Below are positions 4,602 to 5,905 of a stretch of DNA of 5,905 nucleotides, one piece after another. How positions within the stretch are numbered: position 1 is the first letter of the stretch; every line of letters begins with the position of its first letter. The notes beneath the pieces are model-generated. The model did not search any database and had not been told where the DNA came from. It saw only the letters and a list, made by a program, of their open reading frames with translations. The stretch is taken from contig JAUWFF010000101.1 of assembly GCA_030607105.1 (NCBI GenBank), positions 1 to 5,905 on the forward strand. Reading direction: 5' to 3'. The position numbers were made by a program, and so were the translations under genes. This DNA comes from Filomicrobium sp. GTDB lineage: Bacteria; Pseudomonadota; Alphaproteobacteria; Rhizobiales; Hyphomicrobiaceae.

Positions 4602-5905
4602 ATGAAGCTCTCCCAGATCATCAAACACGAAGATACGCTTGCGGCGGGGCTCTCACCGGAGAGCCTCGAACGGGAAATCTCCGGATTGACCGCGGATAGC
4701 CGCGAAGTGAAACCGGGATATCTATTCGCGGCCCTGCCCGGCACGACGGTTGACGGAACCAAGTTTATACCAAATGCAATTGCCGCTGGGGCCACCGCCG
4801 TGCTGGTCGCGACTGACGCGGATCTAAGCCAATCCCAGGAACAGGTGATCGTTGTTAGAAGCGAGAATCCAAGGCGCGATCTCGCTCGGATGGCCGCGCG
4901 CTTTTGTGTCCTCCAACCGGAAACCGCGGTAGCCGTAACCGGCACCAGCGGCAAGACCTCGGTCGTGGAATTCACCCGGCAGATCTTTGCCGCCAGCGGC
5001 GCACGGGCGGCCTCGGTCGGCACAATCGGCATCGTCAAACCGAGCGGCGGGCGCTACGGCTCACTGACAACACCCGACCCCGTTACTCTCCACCGGTCGC
5101 TAGCCGAGCTTGCTGAGGATGGTGTTACGCATCTGGCTTTCGAAGCCTCCTCCCACGGCCTCGACCAACACCGTCTCGACGGTGTTCAATTGACCGCCGC
5201 CGCATTCACCAATCTGGGCCGTGACCATCTCGACTATCACCCCGACCTCGCCTCTTACCTCGACGCGAAGCTGCGGCTTTTCAGCGAATTGCTGAAGCCG
5301 GGGCAGGTCGCAGTCATCAACGCCGATGGCGCCTCGTACGAAGATGTCGTCGCTGCCGCCAAGGCACGCGGCCTGAAACTCCTGACAGTCGGCCGTGCGG
5401 GCCGCGATCTGCGGCTATTATCCGTCGAACGGCAAGGCTTCTCGCAGCGCCTGCGCATCGAAGCGGGCACCGATATTCTCGATGCCCATCTCCCTCTGAT
5501 CGGAGATTATCAGGTCGAGAATGCACTGGTAGCGGCCGGGCTTGCGATCGCCGCAGGAGTGCCCGCAGCAACCGCGGTCGGGGCATTTGCCGAACTGAAA
5601 GGCGTTCCAGGTCGCCTTGAGATCATCGGCGAGTCCGAAGGTGGGCTGGTCGTTGTCGACTATGCGCACAAACCCGAAGCACTGACGGCGGCACTTCAGG
5701 GCGTTAGGCCCTTCGTCACCGGCAAGCTCATATGCGTGTTCGGTTGCGGCGGCGATCGCGATCGCGGCAAACGCGAAATCATGGGCCGCATTGCTGAAGA
5801 GCAGGCCGACGTTGTCATTGTGACGGACGACAATCCACGCGGCGAGCAGCCATCGGCGATCCGCGCTGAGATCGTCAAAGGGTGCCCCAACGCGATTGAA
5901 ATCGC
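4602..5905 (+). CDS. murE: UDP-MurNAc-tripeptide synthetase MurE, 3' end missing
   Basis: MurE is a cytoplasmic ATP-dependent ligase that adds the third amino acid, meso-diaminopimelate in most Gram-negatives, to UDP-MurNAc-L-Ala-D-Glu. The frame is open from ATG 4602 to the window edge, giving 434 residues of an expected 480-500. It starts MKLSQIIK like its homologues. Visible motifs are the N-terminal UDP-binding domain with GLTADSREVKPGYLFAALPG (28-47), the ATP-binding P-loop TGTSGKTS (113-120), TTPDP (156-160), EASSHGL (181-187), and the AAFTNLGRDHLDYH stretch (200-213). DAKLRLF (221-227) follows, whose lysine K223 corresponds to the carbamylated one, then DYAHKPEAL (353-361) and DDNPRGE (409-415). 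The DNPR motif predicts diaminopimelate rather than lysine specificity. An in-frame stop at 4557-4559 limits upstream starts to TTG 4587, and the ATG is preferred. Only a weak CAGG (4592-4595) precedes it. A separate promoter is possible at 4514. Confidence 0.96.
   Translation, partial: MKLSQIIKHEDTLAAGLSPESLEREISGLTADSREVKPGYLFAALPGTTVDGTKFIPNAIAAGATAVLVATDADLSQSQEQVIVVRSENPRRDLARMAARFCVLQPETAVAVTGTSGKTSVVEFTRQIFAASGARAASVGTIGIVKPSGGRYGSLTTPDPVTLHRSLAELAEDGVTHLAFEASSHGLDQHRLDGVQLTAAAFTNLGRDHLDYHPDLASYLDAKLRLFSELLKPGQVAVINADGASYEDVVAAAKARGLKLLTVGRAGRDLRLLSVERQGFSQRLRIEAGTDILDAHLPLIGDYQVENALVAAGLAIAAGVPAATAVGAFAELKGVPGRLEIIGESEGGLVVVDYAHKPEALTAALQGVRPFVTGKLICVFGCGGDRDRGKREIMGRIAEEQADVVIVTDDNPRGEQPSAIRAEIVKGCPNAIEI

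Noticed and set aside
4439..5038. Long minus-strand open frame opposite murE
   Set aside because: It is the antisense shadow of murE, whose sense frame has all MurE motifs.

Overview
The window holds the 5' part of a division and cell wall (dcw) cluster, with all recognised genes on the + strand in the canonical order mraZ – rsmH (mraW) – ftsL – ftsI – murE. murE runs off the right edge. The proteins look alphaproteobacterial, most likely Hyphomicrobiales (Rhizobiales). The support is the MraZ N-terminus MDRFVSTYTNKIDAKGR, the RsmH stretch GGYTRAILDAADCRVIA, the FtsI RPDIIDRQGR and NIDNKGLQGIE motifs, the MurE DYAHKPEAL motif, and GC of roughly 60-65% in the coding lines I sampled. I cannot name a genus from sequence alone.

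Layout. Positions 1-607 contain no gene I can support firmly. The far left is AT-richer (about 51% GC over 1-300 and about 42% over 61-180). A short minus-strand frame starting at 69 and leaving the left edge could be the beginning of a divergent gene. Positions 608-672 hold the most informative regulatory structure: TGGG/TGGA-type boxes on the minus strand, repeated at an exact 10-bp period, as expected for a MraZ operator. A CtrA-like box (TTAA-N7-TTGAC) and a TTGACG -35-like hexamer overlap this array. The mraZ start codon lies about 190 bp further on, so the transcript probably has a long leader, which contains a 10-bp stem (688-747). The genes then follow: mraZ (860-1330), rsmH (1375-2421), ftsL (2464-2769), ftsI (2779-4482) and murE (from 4602, incomplete). 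A 119-bp gap before murE contains a plausible sigma-70 promoter of its own.

How the genes work together. MraZ is a DNA-binding regulator of its own operon. RsmH methylates 16S rRNA. FtsL and FtsI are inner-membrane divisome proteins, FtsI being the septal peptidoglycan transpeptidase. MurE makes the UDP-MurNAc-tripeptide in the cytoplasm, supplying the precursor that FtsI eventually cross-links. I found no mobile element, CRISPR array, tRNA or rRNA gene. No unknown multi-gene system is visible: the novelty is in regulatory sites and unusual residues, not in gene content.
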